Source: Linepithema humile
Taxonomy: Eukaryota; Arthropoda; Insecta; Hymenoptera; Formicidae
Direction: 5' to 3'
DNA: 64,000 nt
Assembly (NCBI RefSeq): GCF_040581485.1
Contig: NC_090133.1
Coordinates: forward strand, 28,112,139 to 28,176,138
The notes beneath the pieces are model-generated. The model was given only the letters and a program-made list of their open reading frames with translations. It did not search any database and was not told the origin of the DNA. The position numbers and the translations under genes are program-made. Below are positions 13,701-27,830 of this stretch, piece after piece (within the stretch, counting starts at the first letter, position 1; every line of letters starts with the position of its first letter).

Positions 13701-16700
13701 TCAAAATCGGGAAATTAATTTGGTCAATTTCCGATATAAGTCAATTTGTCGGTTAATTTAGCTGTATGATTTACGTTACACTAGTTTTGCAATATGCTTT
13801 TTGCTTTACGCATAAAGTGAAACCAAGTGTCATCTGTATATAAAACACCACATCGATACGATCTTTTTCTAACACGCTTTTCTCATAATATCGTGGGCAT
13901 GATATCTTTGGATACTCTTTGTCGTTCCACTGTCGTGTCTAGAGTAAAGATGTTTAATGATGCTTTCGCGCGTTACAATTATGTGTCTGTCGCATAATCG
14001 TAACTGTATACGTATGTATAGAAAGAATTCCATTCTAAATGCAATTATTTACGAATCGTAGTAATTGCTACTTTTTTCTACTTTACAATTTTTGCTTCCA
14101 TTTTTAACGCCCGTGCAATAATATGCGTCTAAATATTATCTTATATTTATCACACAATTTGTAAACAAATCAGTGGAAAGAAACTATACATATATCGCTT
14201 TCGCTGAATAATTACATCAACACTTTAGTGCGCGAGCAATTGGAATCGTATACTTTCCGAACAAGTAAAAAGTGATACAAAGTTGCTATAATTTAGCGCG
14301 TTATTGCTGCGGGACATTTTTCTTTTATTGCTTCTAAAGCGTTGATGTGAAACTCGGCATATTTCACAATTCTGGACGTTCACGAAGAGAGCTTTCCGCT
14401 CTCCGGACGAATGCTTTGCGTATGTGCATGAGCGATCATTTAATATCGCGCCTCAGCGTGTTCACCGATGCATTAACTCAAAGCTGTCTCTTTGTGTATC
14501 CACTTGGGTCACCGTAGGTCCTCGTCGCATGAGCGAGCGGGATCTATCATCACGACTTGGATACGACGCCACTCCTCAGCAAATCCACAGCAGCAAGTCT
14601 GTGCCGGCGTTGCATAGTAAGTAAAGAGCGAGCTTTGCATGTGCTACAATGTCAATCATTCAGCTTTATCGAGTTTCACTAGGCAATAGCGATCAAGTTT
14701 ATTTAATAGGAAACGTTTTGTCGTGATGAATTTAAGTACCGATGCGAGGGAGGAATACCTTTATCACGCGCACCTTCACACGAAAATTGTATTTATTCAG
14801 ATATGGGTACCGAGGTAAAGCAGCAGCACGAGGTGTTCAATCCGGGATACAGCAGAGCCTCGTCCAGCAACAGCGTCACTCCGCCCGTTCAACCGCCTCC
14901 GATGGCGACGATCAACAGCGCAACTGCCTTGCGTTCCAGGTAAACGCTCGTACTCGTTTAACCGTATCGCCGGTAATTGATTGAAAATCGCTCGCGATAC
15001 AGCACGTCAATGCAATTCTTATTTATTGCCACTGAAAATAATGTATTCGCGCGCGCAGGTCGAGCCACAATTTGCACGATCCTATGAGAGCGGGTGCTCT
15101 ACCGCCTACCGGCTTGGTCAGCAGGCAGCAGTCGTCGCCCAATTTAAATCCGAACGTGACACACGCGAATGTGCCGTTGAACGCGCAAAACACGGAAGTG
15201 GAGAGATTTTATCAGAATCTAAGTATTTATCGGAATCAAGAGGCGGCGCTGAAGCAACAACTCAGTCCACAACAATCGGACGATAGGTATAGAAAAAAGT
15301 TTACAAAAAAAGTGCTGTAAGAATTGAAGCGCGCAAAAAATTTATTACGAATCAATACAGAATAATGATATAGAAACGTTTCAACTCAATTTTTCGGCTC
15401 TCTTTAGTTTGGTAGAAATAATAATAATCAGCAATAGTGATCACGCGTAAAATCGCACAGCAGTGTATTGTAAAAAGAAAAACTCAAGATACTTGTGTCT
15501 CACAATTTGTTTTACATTTTGCTTATCTTTCGAAAATTGTCTCTTCTCCATTTTCTTAAGAAGATGAGTTTCTCTCGACTGTTTTACATTACAACTCGAC
15601 AAATACACTCGACAGGAACCTGCAGCACAATCAGAATCAGAAGAATACTCTGAGGGGTTCGCAAAACTCGTTGAACCGACCGTCCACCTTGGAAGCCACC
15701 AACTACATTCGCGACCGACCGACGTCCGCGTACGTCACGCAGGGCCAGCAGCAAAGTTACTCCGCAGTTGGCAGTCAGATGCAGCAGCAGAACGTGGGAC
15801 CGTCGTCGCGCTCGCAGTCCACGCGCGACATAATTCGCCAGGAGGCGAAAATGCAGGAAATGCAAGAGGAGGTGCGTCGACGGGAGCTGCGCGGCGGCGC
15901 GCCGATGCTCGGTCAGCACAGGCCGCCGATGTACAACGTTGGCGCGCGAGGGGTGGCACCCGCGACCCAGCAGGCGCCGCCGAACGCTCTGAGCGTCGCC
16001 TTGCCGAAACCGTCGCTCGGCTCCACGTCGAACCTGGGCGTGGCTTCCGGCTACGCTGCGAGACAGAACGCGCCTGGCTACAATTACACGGACATCCAGC
16101 ACGTGCAGCACAACAACGCGCAGTACAATCAGTACGGCCAGTACAATCAGTATCCGAATCGGTATCCGGTAAGCGGCGGCCAGTACGGCTCGATGCTGCT
16201 GAAGCCGAAGAACGAGGCGGTGATTCGCGGCCACCAGTCGATGCCCCATGAGAGTCCACTCGGCAAAGATCAGCACAACCAGCAGGAGGCGAAGGCGAGC
16301 GCGGAACAGAGTCGACATTTCGCCGGCTCGCAGAACAGTCCGCACTATCCGAACGGCAGCCTGGAGCAGCGTGTCGATCAGTACACGAACGACGGCATGA
16401 TCAATCGAGCGCAGAACGGAGAGAGCAATCCCGCGGCGACGTCGGAGGTGCCGCCGACGAGGCCGACCTTGCCGTCCGAGGAATTCAACGAAAGCCCGCC
16501 GCCGCCGCCGCCGGACACCTCCACGCATCCTTTGTACAACAAGCAAGCCGATATGAGGTGTGTATTTCGACCTATTAAAAATCGAATTTGGAGACACAAG
16601 AATAAATTCTAATTTATCGCTTCTACGCATTTGCGGAAAATTAATATTAAAAGTGGTGCTGACTTAATATTATGCCAACATTCCCACCGAAAAGCGTTTT

Positions 16701-17551
16701 TAGAGGAAAAAAATCAAAAAACAATTTAAAAAAAATGAAATTTTTTGTTTTTTAGGTATATGGCGAGCATGCAAGATCCACCACGGGGTAGTTATTATCC
16801 CGCGGGAGGAATCAGCGCCATGCAACAACCACGTCAATATCAGTACAGCGCGACGAATCCTTGGCAGCGAGAAGAAAGGGAAAAGGTAATAGAAATTAAT
16901 AATCAAAACAGTAAATAAAATCTTGTTAAAATAAAATCTAAAAGTGGTTTGAATACAGATTTAATCATTTGCGTAATCTTTATTTTGTCCATAATTGACG
17001 TGCGTCTAAAAATTTTGTTGGTTCCACAGTCTGTAAATAAGAAGCTTTTGGCTTTACAATTTTATCGTATATATTACATTTGACATTACTGCTTTTAGGA
17101 GCAAGCTCGTAGGAGAGAAGCCGCCCGACAATGGCGTGATCAACAGATCGCTGAGCTAAGCGCGCTGACGCATCGAACGCAGCAGCAAGAGGAGCAGCTG
17201 CGAGCGCTTCAGCTGGAGAGGGATTTCCAGAAACGAGCGGAAGAGGCCGCCAATCAAGATGACGATGAGGAAAGTAACGACTTGGATAACGAAAGCACGC
17301 AGCGTATACAAGATTTATTCAGGATGGCGGCCAGTCAAGAGAGAACGATCCAAGGAACTCAGCAGCCGCCGATCTTGTCCAGAACGAACGTGGGAAACCA
17401 GTCTATTCGAGGCGGCTTGTCTCTGCAGCTTGTCGGCAATCAGCCCGTTATCAGTGGCCATACTCACATTTTATCCGGTCAAGCCGCGACTCAGAATGTT
17501 GGAGCGAGCGGTGCCGATCAGGAAGGCGGTGATTTGCACGTGCAATCGAGT

Positions 17552-17587
<36 letters not shown>

Positions 17588-20500
17588 ATGCCGGCAAATC
17601 AGAGCGAAGAGCAGATGCACATGCCAACCAATTACGGCACGCCTCTTGGCAGCCACTTCAGCTCCGGTCAGAAGTCCTATTCTATGGGCATGCTGCATTC
17701 CATAGAGGACAAGGAACTGCAGCGGAAAATGGACGAGACTAAGCGGAAGCAAGCCGATCTTGAGGAGAGTCAGAAGAAGCAGGAGGAACACCAGCTGCAC
17801 TCGCAGCAGCAAGCGTACCAACAGAGCCAACACGCGAGAAGCCAGCAGTCGCTGCATCCCAGCATGCTGCGACTGGACAACCTGATCATCAACGGATCCA
17901 ATGTACCTATGCGTGAGTAGATTTGAATATTGCCTTTTTTAGAGCTTCTTTAGATTCAAGACACATCTCGTTTCGTATCTTCGTGTTTCTTCAGACGGAA
18001 ATTCTCTTGGAATATTCATGTTCTTCGTCAACGTCGAGATTGCCGATGTGGTGTACTTTTGTCGTATTTACGCGCGTCGAATACATTGCATCGTTTAATA
18101 TTCTTATCTCGCTAAGGATGTTATCTCTCTGCTGCAGCCTTGCAACATAATATAAACGACGCACCTCCGCCACCAGAACGAGGCTCCAGTTACGCCGTTA
18201 TGTCTCAGCAAAACGCCCTTAGGTCAAACAGTTCGATCGCGTCTAATCTACCTCCCGCTTCCCAACAGCCACCGTCATTGAAAAGGGTCTCTTTTCACGA
18301 TTCAAATGCAAATAGCGAGCCTACGCTGCGCAATGTATCGTCGGCGACGCCAAACCCACCTTCGTTCTCGATGAACACCATCAGAGAGGATCCCAATGTA
18401 AGTTGCTTTTATGATGCAAATGATCTCTTACACTGATTTACAAAATTGGACACTTTTGTCTGGAAAAGAAGAGTAATCTTTCCTCGTCTTCTATTTTTTA
18501 TATTTGCTTCTGAGCGCAATTGTTTTTCAACTTGAAAACTTGCAGATTTATTGTATTTTTTTATAACAATTCACACATACTTACCTTTGCTAATTTTTTT
18601 TAAGAGAAATATATTGTTCGAAGCTATGTAGTTTTTATTTTTTTATTTTTGGATACATGGTTTATATAATTAATGAAACAAAATTAATATATCTCACAAG
18701 GGATTAACTTGTCATCAATATAAATTCGTTATAAATATTAATATTCTGTCGAAATGCATACGATGGCAGATAAACAAGTAAAGTATACATTTTGAAACAG
18801 ATTGTTGCTATGTCATACAATCTATATTATGGTGTATACATTTAACATGCGATGCATGAAGCGTTTATAGTGATTATATCATCTAGTGATCATACTAGGG
18901 AAAGTCAAAAAGTGGCGGAACTTGTTCGATTGCCAAATCCCTCTTTTTGATTTTTCCTCGGTTCTCTCATTCGAATGTACTGTTTCGTCGTGTTTATTAA
19001 TTGTGTCTTCTTTGTATCTCATTTTATGTGATTTACATTCGTGTTTCATGTTGTACATGACATGATGCTAGTTTCTATGATCGTTGCTTCGCGCATACAT
19101 TAATTATACCCAAGAAATTACATATCACAATCGCAGAGCATTCTTCGAATGCTCTGGCAAGAATTTAATCAGTGATGTGTATTTATTGCGCGTTTATTGC
19201 TATTAGATATTAAAATACGTTCCAATTGATTTAATCGTATAAGTCAGTTAAATAGATGCCTTAAGAAATAATGACCGATGTACTTTCGATTATTCAATTA
19301 ATATCTTTAAACGTAATTAATGTAATACATTATAGCATGTGCTGAATTTTTATGTTAAATAGATAACCTATCGCTCTTGAGTTACATTCTCGCTGAGGCA
19401 TATTTGCATATGCAATTTATATAAGACATAATACAAATACAGTAGTGATTGGATATAATTGGTCAACATTTGCGACTGATCGAGCGGCGAACTTGTTAAA
19501 TCTTTCAGAAACTATTGCCTTTTTATCATCGAGAAAGAATGAGCGAGACGACTGATCAGCGAATTAAGATACGACTCGAATTTGAGCGTCAGAATGTGAG
19601 ATAAATCTCGACGCTGTAATCGAGCGGAATTGCGATATAATATTCCATCACTGCTATATTGCGCTATAATTTATTGTTACACGTATTTGAGGCTTTTATT
19701 GATTATTCATTTGCTACATATCGACATATTACGCGCGCGCATGCAAATACACACGAGATGATTCGTATAAAATAATTGTTTACATAATTGAGGAAGGATA
19801 ATAACGAAATTGTTGATGCAATAAGTTTTCGTTACGGAAAGGCACATCATATATACACGAAACATGACTATCTTGTGTGAAAGCATTGAGAAAATTTCAA
19901 AGTCAACTTTATTTTCTAAAATAAAACGCTGTATTTCTAATCTCGTAAAGTGGCAGCCATTTTTAAAACAAGTTCAATCGTACAAAGACATTCAGTTAAG
20001 ATTACAAACGCGTTAGAAATTGAAGCACTTAATCCCAATCGTGGTCTTCACGTGACAATTGAGCGTGGGTTGCTCGTTTTGCTTCTAATTTCCGCGGGTT
20101 TCGACGCTCGCGCGCTTGGTTCTTATTGCAATCTTAAAAGATTCGAAATTTCTTCAATCCTTCCTTCTACAAGGTAATCGCTCGCATCATACGATGACCC
20201 TTTCCGCACGGAACACTTCTTGTGTCAATAGTTTTGTTGCACATCTTCGAAATTTGCAAATAATTAAATTGATCGTTCGATGTGAAGTATATATACACAT
20301 GTGCAATACATACATCGTATTGTACATACGTAATCTGTCATTCAATTGTGCCTTCAGAATTTTATCAACGACGCAGAGAATCTATTAGCATCCCCGAAAA
20401 CACCGGAAGGATCCGGAACTTCGTTTAGCGGCGCCACTCCCGGAGTGATCGGGGCTCAAGAAGTGTACAAGTAAGTTTACTTATAAAATTTTGAGGTTAA

Positions 20501-20890
20501 CGGGATCGCATACACTTGGAACGGGAAAAAAACCCTTCTTGATCCACCCAAGTGTGTGTAGTCCTTTTTCACCGAACGAATATCGATTTTTTTATCGCGA
20601 TATATTGAATAATGCGCGTGTTCAGGGATCCAAGGCAAAAACGATTGGCGGAGAAACAGAAGCAGCAAAATTTACAAATCGGCGCGGTGCCAGAGAAACT
20701 CAGCTTCAAGGAGAAGATGAAGATGTTTGCGATGGAAACCGGCGAGGACGGCACGCCGCGGGACAAGGTAAAGATTTCACGCGCTCAGCGCGAGATCGAC
20801 AACATTAGCAGCCCGCTCAATTCTAACAATAACAACAATAATATCAACAATATCAGCGGCAATAATAACACCAATAGTAATAGAACTTGA
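4770..20890 (+). CDS. cno: Canoe/afadin, 3' two thirds (FHA-DIL-PDZ-tail); 5' end outside window
   Basis: Afadin/canoe is a cytoplasmic scaffold linking nectins and cadherin junctions to actin. Exons: 4770-4866, 5133-5427, 5818-5936, 6704-6970, 7733-8012, 8133-8789, 8875-9123, 9203-9343, 9426-9491, 9707-9780, 9854-9972, optional 10397-13348, 14518-14616, 14801-14939, 15059-15286, 15616-16557, 16756-16885, 17099-17912, 18138-18397, 20358-20470, 20626-20890. All junctions are GT-AG and in phase, giving 1783 residues without the optional exon or 2767 with it. In order: a basic stretch (RRRPADYMPRKRKKKP), FHA about residues 50-165, Ser/Pro linker, DIL about 280-620 (WLANGSELLHML, FSHLFHAINATAFN), PDZ about 675-770 (GMGLSIVAAKG, GDQLLKVDGQSL), Gln/Pro-rich tail, a charged helix (17099-17280) and the conserved end (SFKEKMKMFAMETGE, KISRAQREID). 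The N-terminal Ras-association domains are missing and must lie upstream. Identity is from recognised domain order. Confidence 0.93.
6209..6478. mobile_element. Possible small inverted-repeat element in a canoe intron
   Basis: CTTATTTTCCAAAGGT at 6209-6224 has its exact reverse complement at 6463-6478. Roughly midway lies a palindrome (about 6352-6390) of GATAAGAGATAAA followed by its complement. A 270-base MITE-like element is plausible. No target-site duplication is evident, so this is tentative. Confidence 0.35.
7196..7494. repeat. Long foldback (near-perfect palindrome) in a canoe intron
   Basis: Bases 7258-7372 and 7379-7494 are reverse complements with very few mismatches, separated by six bases (GACGTA). 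Just upstream, 7196-7261 is a diverged direct copy of the start of the right arm (both begin TCTGTTTTACCT and share TTTTTTTTGGCTG), so the structure is three-part. It lies wholly within the intron 6971-7732. A foldback transposon or MITE relic is the likeliest explanation. Confidence 0.85.
10397..13348 (+). CDS. cno: Giant optional (cassette) exon of canoe, 984 codons, phase 1-1
   Basis: The exon is open for 2952 bases between a TTTCGTGCAG acceptor and a GTAAGC donor. The previous exon ends with one base (G at 9972); joined to CA it gives Ala, joined to GT of the exon at 14518 it gives Gly. Both inclusion and skipping therefore keep frame, with PDZ-end MTR followed by AYKTRPK or by GPRRMSE. 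The encoded segment has no domain I recognise. It is rich in Ser, Asp, Glu and Arg and probably disordered. Its C-terminal third has repeated basic-Ser motifs (YHRSLEELKL, RHRSFEVLKS, RKSRSELDIS). Composition is strongly coding-like (GC-rich, TCG/GCG/GAC codons). The open frame runs 71 bases beyond the donor, so a retained-intron form ending at a stop near 13422 would also be possible. Whether other insects have it is not known to me. Confidence 0.8.
17554..17585 (+). repeat. (CAG)n tract encoding polyglutamine in canoe
   Basis: About eleven CAG codons in a row inside the canoe exon 17099-17912 encode a Gln run, followed by further Gln-rich sequence. Pure CAG tracts are length-variable, so this is a likely polymorphic site. 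Confidence 0.9.
18398..20357 (+). other. Largest 3' intron of canoe
   Basis: This AT-rich intron of about 1.96 kb lies between a GTAAGT donor and a CTTCAG acceptor. No exon or recognised element was found in it. Confidence 0.7.
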
Positions 20891-22094
20891 ATGTTGCATT
20901 TTCCTTATTTTCAGGCTTTAGTGATTTAAGATAATTGAAATGTTTTCCGAGATATCTAAAATGCTTGAAGGAAAATCACATTTATGAAAGGCGTAATCGA
21001 AGGGATGTTAGTATACAAGATAAAGACGTATAATGTTTCTAAAATTTATATCATCTAGCATATATATAAAGCATCGTGATTAACTTCACTAAATAGTATT
21101 GCCTAATCATCATTAAGTTTATACATATAAAAAATAAGAAAATAGTAATGTCTATAAATATAATTCAACTTTCAAAAAATTTAAAAGAATAATAGTTATT
21201 TGATCGAGAAAGGCTATTTTTATTATTAGCAGAAAATATACAGAGATAGATTTATATGTGAAATTTATTTGTATTTGCTTTTTATCTGTTGAAAATTTAC
21301 GTATATAATGCTTAAGGTGGTGCGAGCGTTACTTAATTTTCTTAAGAAATTATTCAAATTTATGCCATTCGTACTCAGAGACTTCGTAAATATAATCTCG
21401 CAATTTCAACAATATTGACTCATTAATTGCTAAGATATTTGACCTCAAAGTAAGAAACTTTTACACATCGTCTCATGTGAAAAGTCGATGTTATATTTAA
21501 TTATGTGTTGTAATAAAAAAAAACTATTTTTACGATTTCGATAAAAAAACCTAGTTAATAAGTAAATTCATAATAAAGCTTTTAGAAAAAAATTACGATC
21601 GTTGTTAATTATTGAGAAATTAAAGTTTGAAATTTGAAGATTTTTATTACATTACTTAATGATGAAGCACTGATATAACATTGTGACAACACTGCATTAT
21701 TGTGACGTTACGGTTAATGTGAATGCGCACTTTTTAATCTACTTTCCGTGTTTTCTCACTCTCGTCGACGTATTTTATATCACAATTACGAACAGAATAT
21801 ACGATCATAATACAGATTAGAATTTCATAAATTATAATCAACACACTGTTGTCACATTTACGATAATGCACAGTGTATAGTTTAATACACATATCAGACT
21901 ATGGCATTTTGGGCGATTATAGCTAAAAGTTTCGTGTGTATAAATGAGAATTTCTTATCCTGCTGTCTTCTCAAAAGCATTATTTTTAGCCAACACTGTC
22001 ACGCTCGAACCACCTTAAAATGTCTTGTACCTTTTTTTCCCCGAGCATTATAGATACCTTATCATGTGTTTTCTGTCGCATAAAGGCAGACATA

Positions 22095-22095
22095 C

Positions 22096-22128
<33 letters not shown>
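22095..22128. repeat. (GA)n microsatellite
   Basis: An almost uninterrupted GA repeat downstream of canoe. Confidence 0.9.
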
Positions 22129-22129
<1 letters not shown>

Positions 22130-24597
22130 CTATGCTCACCTGTATCTGTAGTTTTACATGCGATAATTTTATTAATTTTTTTATGATACCTGATAAATAA
22201 TGAGAATTTTTTTTGCATTTAAGATGAATTGAATTAGCTGATGATTCTTCACACAGCGTCAAAGTACAAACAAAATTTTGTATAGCTCTTTGACCAAAAA
22301 TCGTCGTGTGTTCTGCGAAGAAGGACCATTAATAACATAACGATAACGTTTACGGATTGTATTTGTTATTTACGGCGAGAAGAAGAAAGCTCTGTCCGAC
22401 TGTTCTCATATTCCACGTATTCTATACTCTTGATTATTTCCGGACCAACGTAATCTTTTTATAAAGTAATCTATCGCGATCAGTGTGGTATAGAATAAAG
22501 CTCGCGAGGACTGCTAAGTTCGTCGAGGGGTTGCGAATCGTTTCGCGAGTGTACATAGAGAGGAGAACAGTAGGCCGGGCAGCATAATTGTCGTGTACGC
22601 ATTAGTTTTATATTTATCTCAGACGCGAAAGATTCTGATACATATTTAAATTGTATAATTACACACGATTTGCATACTTATGCCATTATGCACTTAACAG
22701 AATACGAAAAAAAAAATAGTGAACGTAACTGAAAGGTAAAATAGAAAATGAAAAAAAGGAGAGAAGAGAGAGAGACGGTGCGTGCGTGCGTTGCGTGCGT
22801 AAAAAGGAAAAAAGTACGAATAGCGATAGATTTATATTTATATAATGCGTTCCAGAAATACAAACGACACTAGTTTAGCTCTCGGATTGAGGTTCCATTT
22901 TGTATAAAGTTTGAACTTTATGCAAAATGGTTTGGACTTTCATCAGAAAAACTCAATTGAACTCTGACGTTCTATAGAAACTTTCATAAAGGCACTATTT
23001 CTCAGAATTTAAACAACGGCTTTATTTTATGAAGATATTTTGCAGAGAGATACAATATAAACAATTCAAATAAAAAAACTTCTATTTTGATATATCTGTA
23101 TTCGTCCCACTAGTCCCATTTTCGCGAAGAAAGTCTAAAATCTTACGTAACACATTGATATCTTATTAAATTTAGACGTGACAAGAAATCAAATTTAGTT
23201 TTTTTGCTACTGTTAAAGACTTTAAGAATCATCCCGCTTTATTAACATTATATTTATATCACAATATAATACTGGAAGAATTTTCTTTTGTTCGTTTTAG
23301 ATCTGTCCACGCAAGAAACATCACTAATGTAAGAAGTAAAGACACTTAAGATGCTTGTCGGATGTATTCATTGTTTGTATGATTTTCTTTTAAACAAATT
23401 TGCAAAATTAAAATCGAAGTTACATATTCAGAGAGAGCTTAGTGATCTGATATGAGAAACGAAGCGTAGCAATATTAGGATTTAAGAAACAACTTACATA
23501 ATAACTGTACAAACAGTGGGGAGCATTTGATCTTGCGCAATGCAAGACAGTAAGACACCGGCTAGTGTGTGTGTGTGTGTGAAGTATTCACTTTCCATTC
23601 AATGCCTAGGTGAATTTATTAAAATTATGCAACATTTGCTTGCATTCCTCGCCGTCCAATGTTTTGTGTTACGTCAAGATAAATTAAATTATTGTGCGCA
23701 CTTTTTTGAGGTTCTTCGATGGTATTTTTGAAAACTCTTAAGTATGCTTCTAGTATTATTTTTACGAATGTGATTTACTTTTTACATTTCTCCTTTTAAA
23801 GTTTATGAATATTGTACAACTTATCTTCCGATAAATGGGGGATCGAAGATGGAGAATGGAGAGAGCGCAGAATGCAACTTGAGAAATACTAACATTGCTT
23901 GCACGAGAAATCATTCGCACTTATATTTTCACACGCTCTCGAGTTTGTATATTGAGTTCCGTTGGAGAAACAAGAAATTATATTTGTTTTGCGTTTGTGA
24001 TTTCTTTCTGTAATGACAAACATTTATATTCCTCATTATTTGTACGATCGAGGATTTATTTAACAAAAAAAAAAAAAAAAAAAAAAAAAAAACAATGACT
24101 AGTGCTTTATTTTTGTTTCTACATAAATAAAGTATCCAGCTTTTTTTGTTAGAAAAGCTCTGTGACTAATTTTCGATACTTTAGCAATCGCTTTTCGTTG
24201 CCATTAAAAGTAGAAATGCGTATCAAATATACTTCGTAAAATCCATTATTCTGGCCTTGCCATTTGTCCACTTAGATACAATAGTGATAACGCTGAGCAG
24301 TTCGTTACGCGCTGCCGTGCGACGAATTTTGTTCGTAATTACAACGAATTCCCGCTCTTAAGCAATATACTGGTTGTACAATTAATGCATGAGCGAGATA
24401 CCATCATCCATAATTGTAGAGCTTTAATTTCGATCATTAAGTCGGTTGAAGTAAATAGCATTATTAATAGTCATTAATTATTTTGAAAAACAGGAGCATT
24501 TATAAATGTATTAAAAATTATATTAAAACTTGACGTTGATCAAATATAGCTTAGAAAAAAAAATATATATCTAGTAAAAAGAAAAAAGAGACATACA

Positions 24598-24672
24598 GAG
24601 AGAAAGAGAGAGGAGGGAGGGGGGGAGAGAGAGAGATGGGGTGAGAAAGAAAGAAAGAGAGAGAGAGAGATT
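24598..24672. repeat. GA-rich imperfect microsatellite
   Basis: A purine tract of GA, GGGA and GAAA units; its open frame on the other strand is low-complexity Ser/Leu and not a gene. Confidence 0.85.
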
Positions 24673-27600
24673 GAATGGACAACGGCGTACCCCCGTTTAA
24701 TGCGTAACGAGCGTATATATATTTGCACTATATTTTGTAAAACTTTTCATAACCTGGTAGAAAAGGTTAATATAGCAGCTGGTTGCTAAAAGCAACTTCA
24801 TTGTTACGAGTGTTATTAATATTACTATATTTTACTTATAGTACCAAAATGTGTAATGTCGCAAAGTACAGTATATTTTTTAATTATTATATCATGTAAT
24901 ATTATTAGCAAAATACGATATTTGACGGAAAATATATGTTAGCTATATTTAACGTTCGCACGTTTTTCTATGTGCCTTCTCCTCGCTCACTACCTTCTAT
25001 TTATACTTATTGGCGAAATACGCTAATATTAATTGAAAGTATCGACAACGTATCGACGATGATCAACAGCTCTGGCTCAATTTTCGCGGTTTTTAAAAAT
25101 GAACCTTTTGGAAGCTCGAAAGTATTTGAGAGCGATATTGCCGATTATTTCGACAGGCCGACATAAATTTGGATGACTAGCATGCGGTATTAATTTTTTA
25201 TAACTTACTGTGACATTACGAAGCGCATGCCAACATATCTTTGAATCATTGAATTTCGTATGTATATATTTGAATTACTCTTGAAAATTTCTACACGCGT
25301 ATATGTATCGCATTTGTCGAATGAACCATCTAGATGATTTATATTTAACAACTTTTGAGAGACAAAATTAGAACAGAATGTGATACTTTTTTTTTCGACA
25401 TTAAAGGTAAATTAATTTGAAACTCTTCGTAACAATTGATTTATTTAACACTAACTTTTTCTTCTCATATTTCAACAAAAATTTCTGAAATATAATCTGT
25501 CTTACAATTAAGTCTATGTAGCTTCATTCTCGTTTTAAAATAAATAAATTTTTAGTTTTTATTCATTTTTTAATAAATTTTTTTAAAGAGCACAACGCCA
25601 AATTACTAAAGTTTATATTCACATCTGACATATTTAGCGCCTAAATGTAGGATGTGAATACAGATCTAAAAAGGTTTTTTTTTTTTTTTTCGTTTCTAAC
25701 TTCAATTTTAATCTTAAAGTTTAAAGTACGAAACTAGATCGCATTGATTCTATTCAATTCGTTCTCTTTCTTTTTAATTTTATTTGCCATTAAATCACGC
25801 AAGCTTTGATCGTTTCAAGATTAACATTTAATAAATTTTTCTGAACAGCTTAGAGTGAATCGCAACAACATGCTTTGATTGTAATCTCATTTGAGAGAAT
25901 TTTTTTTTTTTTTTTTTTTTTACTTTGAATTCGATTATCTTCCCGAACAAATCATTGGGGAATATACTAGTTTTTGTCATTCGGTAGGAACGTTCATCAA
26001 TACTAAAAGCACTAAGAAAATTTAACGCTCCGCAAACCATTTTTTTTTAATATAACAGGACGGAAAGAGGTATGTGCAAAATATTATATCTCTTTGTTTG
26101 ACGCAATTTGTCAACTAGGCTCCTCTCGAGCTTATATCATACGGCTATATCTTACGTACTATATTTAAATACGAGATCTTTAAGCGAGTGTTTGATACTA
26201 AAATATACAAAATAGGCGTACAGAGCTTTTTGGTGTTCTGCACAGCTTCAGTTTTCACTTTGCACTTGGTATCGTGCGACGAGTAAATGCACAGCGAATG
26301 AACTCGGAAGAATTATTCAAACTAAATGCGATGTTTGTGGTAGTTTTTCAACTCTTTCTCAGATCGAAAATATACTATTTTCCATCTCACTTTTCAGCCT
26401 CTATTGTCAATTACAAACAATGACGCAGTTCTCTAACAATTTGGCCCGCAATCTATACATGTAGAAAAAAAAGAACACTTGTAAGCAAACAGTTTTAAGT
26501 CGAAAGAGAGCAACAATTTTATACTATTCGAACATTAAGTAGCCTTATTATAATAATATTATAACATTTTTATTTTCAGAGAAAGTTTGTTATCCGGAAA
26601 GTTTATGCGAGCTTTTCGTGCGATTTATATATCCCAATTTCATTAAACGAACGGTTCTTTCTGATAAATTTAAAGCTAACTTTTACAATGCAACAAACTT
26701 TTACTATGAGTTTTCATTGAACACAACTATAAATGATCGCCATCGATAGTCGATCCGAGTATTTTTCACATTTAATATTTCTGATCTTAAACTTGGCTAA
26801 TCACTTCTGAATAGTTCTTTCAGTTTACACGGAACATATTTTTTTTATCGCAATTAACTCGTTTGGTAACATTTTTCCTTTTCCAGGAATAAAAAAAGTA
26901 TCAAATGATGCAAATCAAGTTTTTGTTTTTTATCTTTGTACAAAAGAAATAGAAATAAATTTGTCGAAACAAATTAAAGACGGCAATAGAGCTGTCTTTT
27001 ATTGCGTGTATAAAAATAGTTATTTGCAAAGTACGATATCGAGACATATCTAAAAAAAAAAAAACTACACGAACCTTCCGGACAACTCAATATCTCCATT
27101 TCTTTATTTCTTTAATTTCGCTTATTTTAATTTTTTTTTAAGCATTCTGTTTTTTACGTTTAGTGCAACATTTTTTTAATATCATGTCACGTGGGACTTG
27201 GAAAAGAGTGAAGAGTTCCGCCACTGTTTGTAACTATACATCGCAGATAATACTCCTCGAATCTCTACTATTCGTATCAGCTACAATTGTCGGTGAAGCT
27301 CAGTGTACCTTTGATTATCATTGTTATTGCAAATAGTGATTAAAGACAGTAAAACTCGGTGACCGATATTTTTGTAGAAAATTTCTCAATAGATCGATCA
27401 ATGATTGTACAATTGAAGCAAAGATAGCAACACAACATTCCTTAATAATTGATTAATTTCTTATCAAATTTAAGCTCGTTGATATATTTTTTATCATAAA
27501 ATATAATAATTTTTATATAAAGAATTATTAATATAATATATACTATATTGTTGAAAAGAAATTTCGCGTTATCGGGTTTGTTTAATTCATTTTCATCGCG

Positions 27601-27699
27601 ATTGGAGTCAAAAAGACAATTGCATTACGCTATGTTGTGCAACAATAGTTGCGCGTGTATAATCTCTATCTATCTATTTGTTAAATGTTCTCTTGCAGC

Positions 27700-27830
27700 T
27701 TTTGCTTGCACATAGAATTTAATGGATACAGCGGTTTGAACGAAAGTGTCCGTTTTAGGATATGTCCGACTTATACTGTGTCCGTTAAATTATGTGTGCA
27801 TCTGGACTTCACTCACTTCTCACGTGCTCA
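27700..27830. mobile_element. Short member of a foldback element family
   Basis: The segment holding GAATTTAATGGATACAGCGG and the later segment GTCCGTTAAATTATGTGTGC are imperfect inverted copies around 27770. The same motifs occur in the larger foldback at 29966-30441, so the two look like members of one family, this one internally deleted. Exact ends are not visible. Confidence 0.5.

Noticed and set aside
15584..16630. Open frame of 348 codons antisense to a canoe exon
   Set aside because: It is Arg/Val/Leu-rich and mirrors the GC-rich Gln/Pro coding exon 15616-16557 on the plus strand, which has matching splice sites and phase. No splice-supported gene exists on the minus strand here.
18913..27225. 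GTGGCGGAACT at 18913 and its reverse complement at 27215 as ends of a large element
   Set aside because: The match is only about a dozen bases, canoe exons lie between them, and flanking sequence does not match further.
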